Source of the DNA: Sinohyriopsis cumingii
Lineage: Eukaryota; Mollusca; Bivalvia; Unionida; Unionidae
Length of the DNA stretch: 64,000 bases
Direction of reading: 5' to 3'
Assembly: GCA_028554795.2 (NCBI GenBank)
Contig: JAPYKE020000278.1
Span: 248,001 to 312,000 of the forward strand
The stretch's first letter is position 1. Each line of letters begins with the position of its first letter. Below the pieces are notes generated by a model. The model searched no databases. It saw only the letters and a program-made list of their open reading frames with translations, and was not told the DNA's origin. The translations under genes and the position numbers were made by a program. This document shows, piece after piece, positions 1-10,755 of this stretch.

Positions 1-388
1 TAGTATAATCATCTGAATATCTTGCAAGAGCCATAATCGTTGTAGCAATGTCAATATTATCATGAATTGTCTCAATTTCTTTACCATCGATCATGTATAT
101 AGCACTTTTGAATAACGCTATGATGCCATCATTAAAAAAGCCAACTTTGACATCAGCTCCGTATTCTGTATTAGCGACAACGTCTGTTACAAGTTCACCT
201 TCGACTTCAACAAATGCTTCAGCGGGCAAGAAATATCTACTTGTATCGTGAACTTGTAATTTAATTTGTCCTCCACGCTGATTTGGCTGTTCTGCTTCAT
301 AAGAATAATACTGATAATCACGCACAGACTCATCCTTGAATACTGGTGCGTCCATGTCAAACGCTGGGTCGGATATACGTTTAAACAT
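1..388 (-). pseudogene. Capsid-type protein, N-terminal part, of the Polinton-like fossil
   Basis: About 129 residues read from a Met at 386-388 to the window edge. The start (MFKRISDPAFDMDAP) and the following beta-rich, acidic stretch resemble the N-terminus of a protein family common in Hydra and other invertebrate genomes, which I take to be a jelly-roll capsid protein of Polinton/adintovirus-like elements. The C-terminal part lies outside the window, so length and the second jelly roll cannot be checked. It sits immediately downstream of the small basic protein. It is treated as part of a fossil element, although this stretch itself looks preserved. Confidence 0.5.
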
Positions 389-402
389 TTTATTATAATT
401 TG

Positions 403-753
403 TTATCGTCTAACATGAAGACCCCTTCCTGATATCAGTCTTGTATTTACTTGTTCAGCCAACTCTGCTCGTTTTTGATTTGCGGCTTGATTTATTACTT
501 TACTGACATTTGTGGGCATCACTTCAGTGCTTGGTAATTTCACTGGTTGTGGCTGGACGGCTTTTGGTCTGCGTATTAATCGTGCTAGTCTGTCCTTGAT
601 TGCCGAGAACGCTTCACTGGCAACTTTACCAATAGCACCAGGAGCTTTATCAAGAACAACGTCAATAGCTTTCATTGATAATTGTTTTGCGATCGGTATT
701 GCTTTGGGGGCTATCCTTCTGAAATAAAACATGAACAACATCATCGAGTCCAT
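403..753 (-). pseudogene. Small basic membrane-active-like protein of the Polinton-like fossil
   Basis: A stretch of about 116 residues begins with a hydrophobic Met/Phe-rich segment (MDSMMLFMFYFRR) and continues as a positively charged, Ala/Lys/Arg-rich helix-prone region with a proline- and valine-rich linker near residues 65-80. This composition resembles the small basic core or membrane-active virion proteins (pX/pVI-like) that accompany capsid genes in adintoviruses and adenoviruses. The match is by composition and position only. It ends 14 bases before the start of the capsid-type stretch. An independent unrelated small protein is possible. Confidence 0.4.
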
Positions 754-879
754 CTCCGTAAGTTGCTTTATAGGTTGCTAATCGCGAATTTATCACCCTA
801 ACCGCTACAGGTCCACGGCGAGCATTGTGTATAATCATCTTATTTGTTATTCATTTATCTAATCGCGATATCAACTAGT

Positions 880-1373
880 CACTATGATAGTCATCAACGA
901 TTACATCAATGAGTTGCCGATACACACTAACGTCCATGATACCGCCTTGAAATAATCGTCGACAAATATCAGTTGCTTCATTGGTTATTTCCGGAGAATT
1001 ATTTCCAGCTCGTTTACCCCCAATCAGAATTTCTAGTCGTTGTACGTCATTGAGAATATTATTAGGACAAATAATAAGACCACTTCCTTGAGTAGAAAAA
1101 CCACTTCCGGTTACACCCGGGTCAGGTGATGGTTGTTTTTGCGATTGCCATCGTTGTTTTCCTGGAGTACCAGAAGCTTTTTCATTTCATAAACTCGTTC
1201 AATAAAATCATCATATTCGCGCTTATATTTGTTTTACTGATTTGTGAAATATCCTTGTACTCAAGAAACACTTTAGCGGTCCACTCGTGTTCTGGAGTGT
1301 TATAAAATTCTGGCTTTTGAAGCTGATGCCGTAGTTGATACACACTTGCAGCAACAGCAACAGGATCGGCCAT
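880..1373 (-). pseudogene. Unidentified part of the Polinton-like fossil
   Basis: Coding-like sequence that I do not recognise. The beginning (MADPVAVAASVYQLRHQLQK) is alpha-helical in character, followed by a region rich in Pro, Gly, Ser and Gln, and then a compact helical C-terminal part with the segment NILNDVQRLEILIGGKRAGN. It lies on the same strand as its neighbours and close to them. The part is broken. A virion-associated or scaffold protein is possible from position, but nothing in the sequence proves it. Confidence 0.35.
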
Positions 1374-1427
1374 AACTTGCGTATAACCATGCTGAGTAAA
1401 ATATCTAGTTTTTAATTCTTGTTTAGA

Positions 1428-1704
1428 TTAATCCTCGACAATATTTTTAACATCCCCGATTTCAGCACGTGTTTTATCGGCAGCCTCCATAGCTTTGCTG
1501 ATTTGTTTCGATAACCTTATCTGATGCTGTTGGTTCAAAAATTGGTTTAAATAATTATTGTGTACCTTCTCTAAATTCAACATGAGATTCTTGACGCGCT
1601 TGTAATTTTTGTCTGACACTATCTCGTATGGGAAGAAATTTCTTTATTGCCTCTAGTCGCTCTCGAGCTAATCTAATGGTATATGCTTCTCCGATGCTTG
1701 CCAT
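1428..1704 (-). pseudogene. Unidentified helical protein part of the Polinton-like fossil
   Basis: The region reads as a charged, Gln/Asn/Lys-rich, strongly helix-prone polypeptide from a Met at 1702-1704 (MASIGEAYTIRLARERLEAI). Its spacing of Leu and Ile suggests coiled coil. It is the most upstream part of this strand's gene cluster visible here. The part is broken. No family is recognised. Confidence 0.35.
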
Positions 1705-2979
1705 TATTGATATAATAATGATTTAATTTATAGGAGCAGAGAGGGCGCTGTCTCAAACTTGGCACCGACGCGATCGCTTACATTGCCTGCGATTTGTCGC
1801 GATCAGAAAATGTCAAGGGCATCAACAGAAATTGTTCCCGATGGGTGGGGTTGGGTGTGCAAACAGGTAGTGGTCAGCTCTGTTAGGTTTGACAGATGTA
1901 GGCCAAAACTCATTTAGAGGTGAAAACATGAGGAAGGGGTCATCCTTTCCCAATGACACTTTGTGCGGCCACCCTTGCAGAAATGTATTTTTACAGCCAT
2001 GGTTTAGCTCTCATCAGCCACTGTTGTATTCAGGCAAGGTAAGATATTATATTCCTAACAGGCTATATAAGACCCAAAATTACTCATGTCTCGAATAGAC
2101 CATAACTGTCATTGATCTTTATCAATAATTTTATTTGGCTAAAGTATACAGGACTGTCTAATTTGCGTTTAGAACCAAAGTCACCGCAGGAGATCTCTGT
2201 AAAGACAGCCCACTGATTATAATACAGTACACAAGCTTACTGTCGACGATTGTTTATTGTTTATTGATATCTGACAACATATCACAGATAGGATTAGCGG
2301 TGGCATGTCGCTTAAACTCGCTGCCACTTTCTGTAATATGTTGCAGAGCACCTAGAAGAGATGTTCATTTGCATAATGTAGCTACAATATAAGAAAGGTC
2401 TATTCAAGCAATTCAGGTCTAATTAAGTGTCACTTTTCAGTGAAATCAGATTTAAAAGTGAGTTTTGTCTTATCAGTAGTTTTGTCTCATCAGCATTTAA
2501 AAATGAATAAAGATATTTAATCTCGAATGGGAGACACCCAGGAAAAGGAAAAATGAAGCTTATTCACTGAGGAGGATGTTGATGCTAAACCTGTGCTATG
2601 GGGACATTTTAACTAAACGGATGATGTTCTGCACTTGATCAAATTTACGAGGACGGCTCCACTTCTGATTTGGACATCCCACACACAAAATGACCAAAAT
2701 GACACAAAATGACCAGATTATCGAGAAACTGACCATTACCAAATTTTGATTTGACTGGATTCACTTGTTTCGAGTCAATTAAGCTTGCCGCAAAATTATT
2801 ATTACTGTATGTGCTAGATATAAAAATACTATTAATGTTAACAGTAAGTGAAGCATATATTTCATATCGACCGCAGAAAGAAGTTTGGTTACCACAACAA
2901 AAGAAACACTCTGATGATGAAAATCCTGATATGACTGATTTTAAGAATAAAATCTCAAAAGATTTGGCAGAAAAATAAT
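1705..2979. other. Unassigned DNA between the two virus-like fossils
   Basis: No gene, RNA or named repeat is recognised. A short frame at 1889-2098 shows no coding character. The stretch from about 2520 may be degraded upstream sequence of the polymerase/helicase remnant, because it contains Lys/Arg- and Asp/Glu-rich readings in the same direction, but no motif could be fixed. No matching terminal inverted repeats were seen by eye. Confidence 0.4.
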
Positions 2980-3830
2980 CGGTAAATTCACCCATATGAT
3001 CATAAACGTCATTGTGCAAGATTGATTAGAGATGATGCTGAACTAGATTGTATAATTGCTGATACACCGAATAGAAATGCTTTCATAAGTCGAGGTAATG
3101 TTAATGTATCAGACGGAACTAAATTAGGTACAATTGTGAATTATATTGATAGTGACTCACCGCAGTTTACTTATTTAAGATCTTCAATGCTTGGGTACGT
3201 TTCGATAAATATATTATCAATGATAAACAGAGTTTCTGAGTTTGCTGTCAGAGTCGCTACGGTTTCATTTTATATCTATACAAAAATACAAGATTGTTAG
3301 AACAACTACATATCGGCACTTATGCATCATGGGGTGAATGGAGAATAAAACAAGAAAATATACTTCATTATTCTGAGTCAGCCGGCATTGAAATTAAGTG
3401 TTTTGTGCCCCAAAAATCAAATATCACAATTGTCATCTCCACCGTCTGTATATGATCCTGTAGCTTGACACAAAACAGTTTATCTCAATGGCCCGTGAGG
3501 TTCTACTAAAACAACTCGTGTGATCGAATTATTTTTGAACATTTGTTCATAAATAGTTATATTAATACCTACACTTAGTCTCGCAAGAGAAATGACAGAA
3601 AGAAATATTAAATCATGCACTTACCATATATTCTTTCAATGGAAGGGAGATAAATGGACTATATATTCCAAAGATTATTGTTTGGGATGAAATATATATT
3701 GTTTCATTAGAATTATTAAAATAATTTCTTGATCGGTTATTGACACAATATACTGCTGTAATAATGTGCGGCGATCATGGTCGTGGTGCTTGTTTACAAA
3801 AGTGATTGCGGTGGTAATTGTGTGTCTTCA
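2980..3830 (+). mobile_element. Fossil of a family-B DNA polymerase plus P-loop helicase ORF from a virus-like or self-replicating element
   Basis: The region 3010-3300 reads as a segment with GNVNVSDGTKLGTIVNYID and YLRSSMLGYVSINIL, which I recall from large element-encoded ORFs in Hydra and Rhizophagus-type genomes where it precedes the metal-binding motif of a family-B DNA polymerase. Further on, about 3495-3800, traces of a P-loop ATPase appear: a Walker A-like region, a PTLSLAREM segment, a Walker B-like IIVWDEI segment and a CGDHG segment typical of SF1-like helicases. The order polymerase then helicase fits that family. The copy is clearly dead, with several breaks. It faces away from the capsid-side cluster at 1-1704, so both could be one element. 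Confidence 0.6.
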
Positions 3831-5807
3831 GGAATGTCGTGTTACGTGTTTAGGCTCTAATAATCAGTAACAAGAAAAGAGTGAAGAGAACAATCTTTGT
3901 AAAATTTAACAAATAACGTATTTCCATAGACAAAACAAAGTAAAAATGGAATAAAAGAACTTACGGTAGTAAGAATCAAATCCAAAAATAATCCAAGGAC
4001 AATCCAAAAATTACAAATTATTAGTCCTAGTAATATAATGATCTAATGAATTGAAGTCCTGACGAAAAATCCCAAATGAAAGGAGATGACTTAAACTGTA
4101 GTCTGTGTAAGACTGATCTGGTACAGTTCTGTGTCGTACGATTTAATATAATATTCCGGTGTTTAAATTTCCGAATAAAATATAAATAAATTTTCTTTGT
4201 CCAAGAATTCTGTATGAGCAATTAAATATTCCATGGAAGAGTATTAAATTTTTAGAAACCAAAATATTTGAAGAAAGAGTAAAATGTAACTCCAATTGGT
4301 CACATGAAAACGAACATCTTGACATCAAGTGTTTAAAAGCCTAAACTGAGATTATTTCTCAAAATATCGATATTAACACTAGTTACTGCACAAAGCAGAT
4401 GCCCGTATGATGTCACGTGATCACTTTCGATAAAAATGTAGAAGCTTTAAATCACGTACATCCAGTACAGCCTCGATTCCTTTCAAAAATGAATAAAAAT
4501 GTTGTTTACTTCATCTGTTACTGATTTTGAATCAAGGTCATGAACAGGTCAGCATAAAAATACAATGTTCTATTATTACGTGTTTACGAAAGAACTTTCA
4601 GGTTAAACTATTTATGGAAAATGTCGAATTCCAGTTAACAGAATTACATTACTATAGCATATAAAAAAATAAAAACTAATAATCAAACAATTAAATAAAA
4701 TAAAATATAAATGAAATCAAATATGCATAACAGTCGATGAGAGCAAGGGGGAGAACTCTTGTTTCCAAGTAAACAGGCTATACGTAGTAGAAAATAGAAA
4801 CATAAAAACAGGTGATATTGTTACTGTATTATCACATTTAATAGATGGGTGTCATATGAAAATAACAAAAAGTAATAAATATATTTTAGAAAGATACATT
4901 TTAACTTTTAGCAGTTCAGATTTGGAAACCTTTCTATGGTTGGTACTGGTTGAATTAGTTACAATACAAGGTACATACCACCATAGATAACTAGCAGCGT
5001 GTGTAGTGACGGATATTTATAATTCGTGATATTCTTGGAAATTATTAATTTCTTTCGTGGAAATATGACCAGTGTTGCTATTACTAGTGGAAATATACGC
5101 CACATGGAAATCGTCTTGTGTAATTGAGAATGGACTGAAGAATTAACTACTGTGATAATTAAGTGCAGGAAGTTTCATTTGTTTACAGTTTATTTATTTA
5201 ACAAACGCTGTTTGGGAGTGTTTGACAAAGTTTGAAGAACGCAAGTCTGACATAACAAATTTATAGTTGTTGCGGACTTTGCGTTAGCTATTGAGAGAAT
5301 TTGGAACTTTCATTTTTTGATCAGTTTGTATAATCACTGTGGTGGGGAGAATGTTTTCTGTCATTATTCGTTCCAGACAGCATCACATCACATCACGAAT
5401 TTTATTCCATATTTCGCTCAGCAGTTTTTCCGGTTTGCGTCTTTAAATGAAGCTAACACTATATTATTAATTTCTCACGAAGTATTTAAAACCAACTCAG
5501 TACTGTTAACTACATTTGGCGCTGACATGAAAAGTTACTAAGTTAGGCCTACAGATGGGAAAATCATCATCATGTTGTGTGGAACGAACTATAGTTTCTA
5601 GCAAACTACCAAATATATTGAGTCTCTGAAAATGTTTTTTTAAAGTGAGGTTTAAACGTTGGAGAGATCTTCATTTACTAAATGGTTTCGTTTTTGTTAA
5701 ATATAATTCGTTATTGTTTTGTTCTTTGATTTTAGAACAACTCCGTCAGCCACAGCAGAAAACAAAGTTTTTGTTTTAAAAAGTATTTCTTAGCTCGTGG
5801 ACACCAT

Positions 5808-5847
5808 GACTGAGATGACCTGATTGAGACGACCAGACCGAGATAAG
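5808..5847. repeat. Imperfect 14-bp tandem repeat, nearly three copies
   Basis: Three successive blocks, GACTGAGATGACCT, GATTGAGACGACCA and GACCGAGATAAG, repeat with a 14-bp period and a few transitions between copies. It is a small, old minisatellite. Confidence 0.6.
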
Positions 5848-6218
5848 AAAAGCAAGATTAGCAGAACAGTTAGATGGTTATTGTGCATGAGTGAAAAAAG
5901 GTAGATGGGTGATATTACGTTTTATTAAGCAATAGATCCAGTCGTGCAACTCACGACGGCATAAATATTATCTTTCGGTTGTACGTTTATCATCTGAATC
6001 AGAGAAATTAACACATTGTTTCTGCTCATAACCAATTTGTTCATTTGTTGATCAAAATAATCAGTTGACAAGCATTGCGGCAATTAAGTTTAGCCTCTTG
6101 TGAATGGTATTTCAAAGCATAGCTGAAACAAATGTAAAGTTCAAAATAATTTGGCTACACATGACAATGTATCTAACAATTAATTAACTAAATGGAAATA
6201 GGAAGCAAAATAATTTGC

Positions 6219-6224
6219 TTTATT
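6219..6224 (-). promoter_or_regulatory. Candidate poly(A) signal AATAAA for the cysteine-rich gene
   Basis: TTTATT on the plus strand reads AATAAA on the minus strand, about 284 bases beyond the stop codon at 6508. In AT-rich DNA such a hexamer is expected by chance, so the link to the gene is weak. Confidence 0.25.
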
Positions 6225-6419
6225 GCAAAATTTCATCATTAAAATTATTTATATTAAATATATATATGTTTGTTCTAATTAATCTAAAGTTTTCACACCA
6301 TTATGAATTTGTCTTAAAGTTCTTTCTATGGATAAAATCAGGAAATCAATCACATGAAAGACTTAAATGTCTAAGAATCAAAATAAGCATCCGGGAGTGG
6401 GATATAATAGGGAATTAAT

Positions 6420-6437
6420 CACACACACGCACACACA
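6420..6437. repeat. Short (CA)n run
   Basis: A run of CA dinucleotides with one interruption, 18 bases, just downstream of the cysteine-rich gene's stop codon (minus strand). Confidence 0.6.
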
Positions 6438-6507
6438 TGGTCATTGTAAATATTTTGCTTTGGTATGTGTCTTTTCGATTCTTTGTGAGTTATTGCACTG
6501 TTCCTTT

Positions 6508-7071
6508 TTAATTTTCAGGTACACATTTCCTATACATGTCGCTACGTCTATCTGCCCCGACATAGCACCAAAAATAGCTTTGAGAACGCATACTGCATAT
6601 GCTCTGCGGTGCACAACAATAGTCCCAGTTTCCAGCCAAATCGACATAGCACCAATAATATCTATCTCCTTTTTTGAGCTCGTTGAGATGCAAGCCACAT
6701 GGAAATCTTTCAAGACATGGTCTTCCTTTGACATCTTTCCTTAGACAATTTCCACAATATTGCCATTCACTTCCAGATGAACACCACAAGAAAGACTTTC
6801 CATAATAATCGCACGGTCCAGTGCAGCAATAATCCCAACTGTCGCTGAAGTCAGTATAGCACCAGCTATATGTTGTCTCTTGTTTATACCCGCAAAATGT
6901 GTATGGCCGACAATATGTACGCCCAGCGGTATAAACCGTTGGAAATGGAGATGGAGGTACGTCACAATCGTAGGGTGAGTTCTGAATATGTCCACTTGTA
7001 TTAATGTGACCGTGTGATTGGATACAATGTATCGCAACAATTACCATTAATACCAGTGACCTGTTCAGCAT
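6508..7071 (-). CDS. Secreted cysteine-rich protein with two eight-Cys repeats
   Basis: An uninterrupted 187-residue frame. The start is fixed because an in-frame TAA lies two codons upstream. Residues 1-20 (MLNRSLVLMVIVAIHCIQSH) form a typical signal peptide, and an NTS glycosylation sequon is at 24-26. Two related modules follow. Repeat 1 has Cys at 54, 60, 71, 82, 83, 87, 97 and 106. Repeat 2 has Cys at 119, 125, 141, 152, 153, 159, 169 and 183. Each carries WCY-x-D followed by WDYCC (70-83 and 140-153) and a second aromatic-WC motif (96-97 and 168-169). The pattern partly recalls fibronectin type II modules but spacing differs, so I do not assign it. It is probably an extracellular disulfide-rich protein; partner and function are unknown. 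Single-exon as seen, though extra exons are not excluded. Confidence 0.8.
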   Translation of the reverse strand: MLNRSLVLMVIVAIHCIQSHGHINTSGHIQNSPYDCDVPPSPFPTVYTAGRTYCRPYTFCGYKQETTYSWCYTDFSDSWDYCCTGPCDYYGKSFLWCSSGSEWQYCGNCLRKDVKGRPCLERFPCGLHLNELKKGDRYYWCYVDLAGNWDYCCAPQSICSMRSQSYFWCYVGADRRSDMYRKCVPEN

Positions 7072-7711
7072 TATTTAGACCTACAATATAAATAATGCAA
7101 ATTATTCAAGACTTACTCTTTTTGTATGAAACTGTACTTATCCCAAGGCTTTGCATATTGCAGATTGTATTATGTCTAATTTTCACCTCCATTGACAATG
7201 CATGTGACGGGTAAACTAATATTTTATCTTTTACAGCGAATTGTTGGTGACTTAATATTTCCTTATCAGTGTTAAAATAACCATGCTCTGGTATAAATGA
7301 TTTTCATTGATCTGATTAACACAATTTATAACGGGACAACCAATATCCAGAACTCTACAATCATAAAGAAAAATGTAAAATGATGTATACGAAATGACCT
7401 TACAATCGAAACACACAACATCGATATAGATAACAATACGAAGTGGACAATAAAGGAAACGTAAGAATATAATTGCTTAGTTCTGATATGACAATGAACA
7501 TCATACACGAGATATACTAATGTTAGAAGTGGGATACAAAGAGTTTAAAATGATTCCAAAGATCCATTGGGAAACGAACGATGGGATTGAAAGCTTGCAT
7601 CATTTATTTGAGAGGATATCCTCAGATGAAAAGATGGAATAGTTCGAGCAAATTAGATATGCTTTAATCACAGTTAAAAGGTCGACTATTATGTAGACCA
7701 TGAAGAGTGCT
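7072..7711. other. Upstream region of the cysteine-rich gene, no recognised feature
   Basis: The promoter of the minus-strand gene should lie here, but no clear TATA box or initiator could be fixed. A plus-strand stretch at about 7525-7690 reads partly like a degraded retroelement gag (WETNDGIESLHHLFERI), which could be an outlying piece of the Ty3/gypsy fossil further right, but this is uncertain. Confidence 0.35.
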
Positions 7712-7733
7712 TGTGTGTGTGTGTGTATGTGTG
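7712..7733. repeat. (TG)n microsatellite at the SINE tail
   Basis: A 22-base TG run with one interruption. On the minus strand it is a (CA)n run directly following the 3' end of the SINE, a place where simple repeats commonly grow from the SINE tail. Confidence 0.7.
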
Positions 7734-7977
7734 CAACTTGGAGTTTTAACGTAGCTTTAACAATTTTTCAGTCACATCGCTACGATGTCTGCAGTGTGGC
7801 AGTTATAGTGATGTCTAGCACTGGGGCTTCGTGCCTCAGACATGTAGCATGATGTCCCACCCAGCCACATTAGCCTGACACCTGGCCGAACAGCCCGAAC
7901 ACAAACCTGTTAATACTGAGCGCTAAGCGAGGCAGCAGTTAGTACCATTTTCGTAAATCTTTGATATGACTCGGCCT

Positions 7978-8027
7978 GGAATATAACCCTTGACCTTCCG
8001 CATCCGAGGCGGACGCTCTAACCACTA
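7978..8027 (-). promoter_or_regulatory. Internal RNA polymerase III promoter of the SINE (A and B boxes)
   Basis: The A box reads TAGTGGTTAGAG at 8027-8016. The B box reads GGTTATATTCC at 7988-7978, which departs from the GGTTCGANTCC consensus in the middle. The spacing is that of a tRNA gene. The altered B box suggests weak or lost activity. Confidence 0.65.
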
Positions 8028-8034
8028 GGCAACC

Positions 8035-8389
8035 AGAAATGAATGAAATAAATATTTTGATGTACCTTGCGTAAATTGAAGGAAAGATTTTGATCAGAAG
8101 ATTCACAGAGAATGCGTTTCTCCGAATTCATAGAAAAGAACTGAATGGTACAAATATAAAGGAATATAAAAATGCAACGAAGTGTCAGGCTATCGAAACA
8201 GAATACAATGGAACGCTTCATTGAAAGACCGAGGCCACGGCTAAAACGAATTGCTATGGTAAGTGATTCCCTACCTTTTGAACAGGCAATTGTATTAGAA
8301 AACACGAAGAACATAATATAATTCCTAACTGACCCTCCGTGAGGTAAAATCCATGTATCATGATGTTTGAAGCGATACAATATTCAAAC
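8035..8389. other. Unassigned stretch between SINE and pol fossil
   Basis: No clear motif. It may hold the degraded gag-protease part of the Ty3/gypsy element to its right, but no protease active-site motif or zinc knuckle was recognised. A minus-strand frame at 8018-8380 begins in the SINE head end and looks like noise. Confidence 0.35.
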
Positions 8390-9653
8390 CTTAACTGAAA
8401 GGGTTCAGTTTTCGCAAGTGATAGTGCTTCCTAAAAACTCAGAATTCCACATTTTGAGGCCGATGTAGGAGCTACACAAGAACCTTTATTGGTTGGGATC
8501 GTGACAAAAATTAATTTAACAGACAGAGGGTGTACCAATATTGAACTTTTACCAGCTGGGAGGAAACATTGGCAAATAATGTTTCGAAACGTATAACTTA
8601 GCGCAACCTCGATACGAAACCTGTCATCTTTCTAAGATAATAAATGGGCCCTGAAGTCTTAGGAAAATTACCAAAGAACGTCATCTGGAACCATGACCGA
8701 TGCCCATAGTTGGCTTATATGTGGAAATAGCTAGCAACGAATCAAGATGGCCACCATGTGATGAACATATTAAGAATGAAAAGTTTGAAGTTAGCGACCA
8801 TGACTTTGATATTCACCGGATGAAATCTTGTGTAGAATAACAAGAAAAATACAATATCTTCTTTAGTGGTACAATACATTTGTGCAAACTCATGGGGACT
8901 CAGACTTGACTTAACATATAATATACACGGGGACTGGTCTACTAATTAAATACAGACCGAATAACATTCCTTTCTCTCAAAAAGTGGAACTTATAAATCA
9001 GGTGCAACATTAATTAAATAGCGACATAATACAACCTTCAGAAAGACTTTGGTAAAGTCTCGAAATACTGTCTAAGAACCCAGACATAAACTATCGTTTC
9101 GTGGTTGACTATCCCCGTTTGAATTCCATGTGTAAGAAGAAGGTCTATCTCCTACCAAAAGTAGGAGAAATATTGGAAGCATTATGTAGACTGCTTGTCT
9201 ATACGCCATCATGTATCAATTAGTGAACAATGTTTAGAGAGAACTGTTTTTTGTTTCCTATTAATTCGGTATCGGTATTGGGATTTGAAATGAAGGATGT
9301 TTACGGGCCTTCCAGTGATATATAGATCATCAAATGACATGAACTGAGTTCTGGTATACATGGAGGACATAATAATACTTCCCTCTATGTCTCTTGGTCG
9401 TGTGCTTGATTCATAATAGGTGTTTGACAGACTAAGAAAAACAAATATCAAATTAAAACTGGATAAATGTACATTTTTCATACACAAAAAAACCCCCTAC
9501 TTTCTTGGTCATGTTGTCACCAATGATGCGATTACAGTTTCCGATGATAAAAATAACACCGTTATGGAGCTTTCAACAGTGGTAAATTAACGAACCTACC
9601 GTGAAATTTTAGGCGTTGCCTTGTATTGCGCAACTTTTGGTTCGGCTTTTGAA
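8390..9653 (+). mobile_element. Ty3/gypsy (Metaviridae) pol fossil: protease-RT linker and reverse transcriptase
   Basis: The plus strand reads as degraded Ty3/gypsy pol. From about 8390 there are linker-like segments (LLVGIVTKINLTDRGCTNIE at about 8484-8543), then IKYRPNNIPFSQKVELI (about 8943-8993), RFVVDY with LNSMCKKKVYLLPKVGEI (9095-9174), the catalytic-palm region near 9350-9380, RLRKTNIKLKLDKCTFF (about 9429-9480) and YFLGHVVTND (9498-9527), and finally the GVALYCATFGSAFE region that precedes RNase H. RNase H, integrase and LTRs are not recognised. The element is a broken, truncated fossil with several breaks that are common to all later copies. The part from 8667 on is the beginning of the first macrosatellite unit; the part before it is single copy. 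Confidence 0.8.
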
Positions 9654-10583
<930 letters not shown>

Positions 10584-10716
10584 TACCTGACCGCAGAGAT
10601 AAGAAGACAGAAAAATGTACACAGCTCAATCAACCGTCACAGTTGCATGCCGACTAGTAGATTACTGATTAGTGTATCAGCCAGTATCGCAATAATATAT
10701 CCGATTTGCTTTTCAA

Positions 10717-10755
10717 GGTTGCTATTGGTCAAGCCTAACGTCAAGCAACCAATAG
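10717..10755. repeat. Overlapping inverted repeats with paired CCAAT boxes, one per unit
   Basis: GGTTGCT at 10717-10723 pairs with AGCAACC at 10744-10750, and CTATTGGT at 10722-10729 pairs with ACCAATAG at 10748-10755. The two pairings overlap and exclude each other. They place an ATTGG and a CCAAT box in opposite orientation about 20 bases apart. About 40 bases further lies a weak TATA-like TTTATAG. This could be a promoter remnant, but no transcript is implied by the sequence. Confidence 0.5.

Larger units (their letters stand above)
1..1704 (-). mobile_element. Polinton/adintovirus-like element fossil, capsid-side gene cluster (cut by window edge)
   Basis: Several closely packed short reading stretches lie on one strand with very little space between them, a virus-like layout unlike the gene-poor DNA around it. 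The leftmost resembles the N-terminus of a capsid-type protein family found in Polinton/adintovirus-like elements of invertebrates, and the next is a small basic protein with a hydrophobic start. The remaining parts are unidentified. The element is broken, with at least a few breaks, and its left part is outside the window, so end repeats cannot be assessed. Family assignment rests on remembered similarity, not a search. A polymerase/helicase fossil about 1.3 kb to the right on the other strand may belong to the same element. Confidence 0.55.
3831..6507. other. AT-rich non-coding DNA, no recognised gene
   Basis: About 2.7 kb of AT-rich sequence. Short frames at 4027-4328, 5317-5541 and 6215-6418 have no recognisable motif, no signal peptide and amino-acid usage expected from AT-rich noise. 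The only structured items seen are a 14-bp minisatellite, a short CA run and a possible poly(A) signal for the downstream minus-strand gene, listed separately. Exons of a gene with long introns could be hidden here. Confidence 0.45.
7712..8034 (-). mobile_element. tRNA-derived SINE, molluscan type
   Basis: On the minus strand the element opens with a tRNA-like head, GCCTAGTGGTTAGAGCGTCC, which includes an intact-looking RNA polymerase III A box, followed about 40 bases on by a weaker B box. The body contains a segment about dissected Cys/Pro-free GC-rich DNA ending in TGACTGAAAAATTGTTAAAG and CTACGTTAAAAC before a CA tail. This 3' end closely resembles what I remember of SINEs in gastropods and other molluscs. 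Length of about 320 bases fits a SINE. Non-autonomous; it would have relied on a LINE's reverse transcriptase. No target-site duplication could be confirmed by eye. Confidence 0.8.

Noticed and set aside
2340-2400. ATTTGCAT octamer as an snRNA-type distal element
   Set aside because: No proximal element, snRNA sequence or terminator is nearby, and the octamer is expected by chance.
5317-5541. A 74-residue plus-strand frame
   Set aside because: No motif, no signal peptide, no repeat structure and no family recognised; length is consistent with chance.
6508-6530. TTTTTAATTTTCAG on the plus strand as a splice acceptor
   Set aside because: It is the complement of the 3' end and stop codon of the minus-strand cysteine-rich gene; no plus-strand exon follows.
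6367-6744. Frames on the plus strand and in another minus frame overlapping the cysteine-rich gene
   Set aside because: They are shadows of the 187-residue frame, which has the signal peptide and the internal repeats.
8665-8800. YY1-like AAGATGGCCACC sequence in each unit
   Set aside because: It lies inside the degraded pol region; a single short match has no support as a regulatory site.
9209-9487. A 92-residue minus-strand frame present in all 19 units
   Set aside because: It is the antisense of the reverse transcriptase region and is conserved only because the units are recent copies. It has no domain, and its composition follows the opposite strand.
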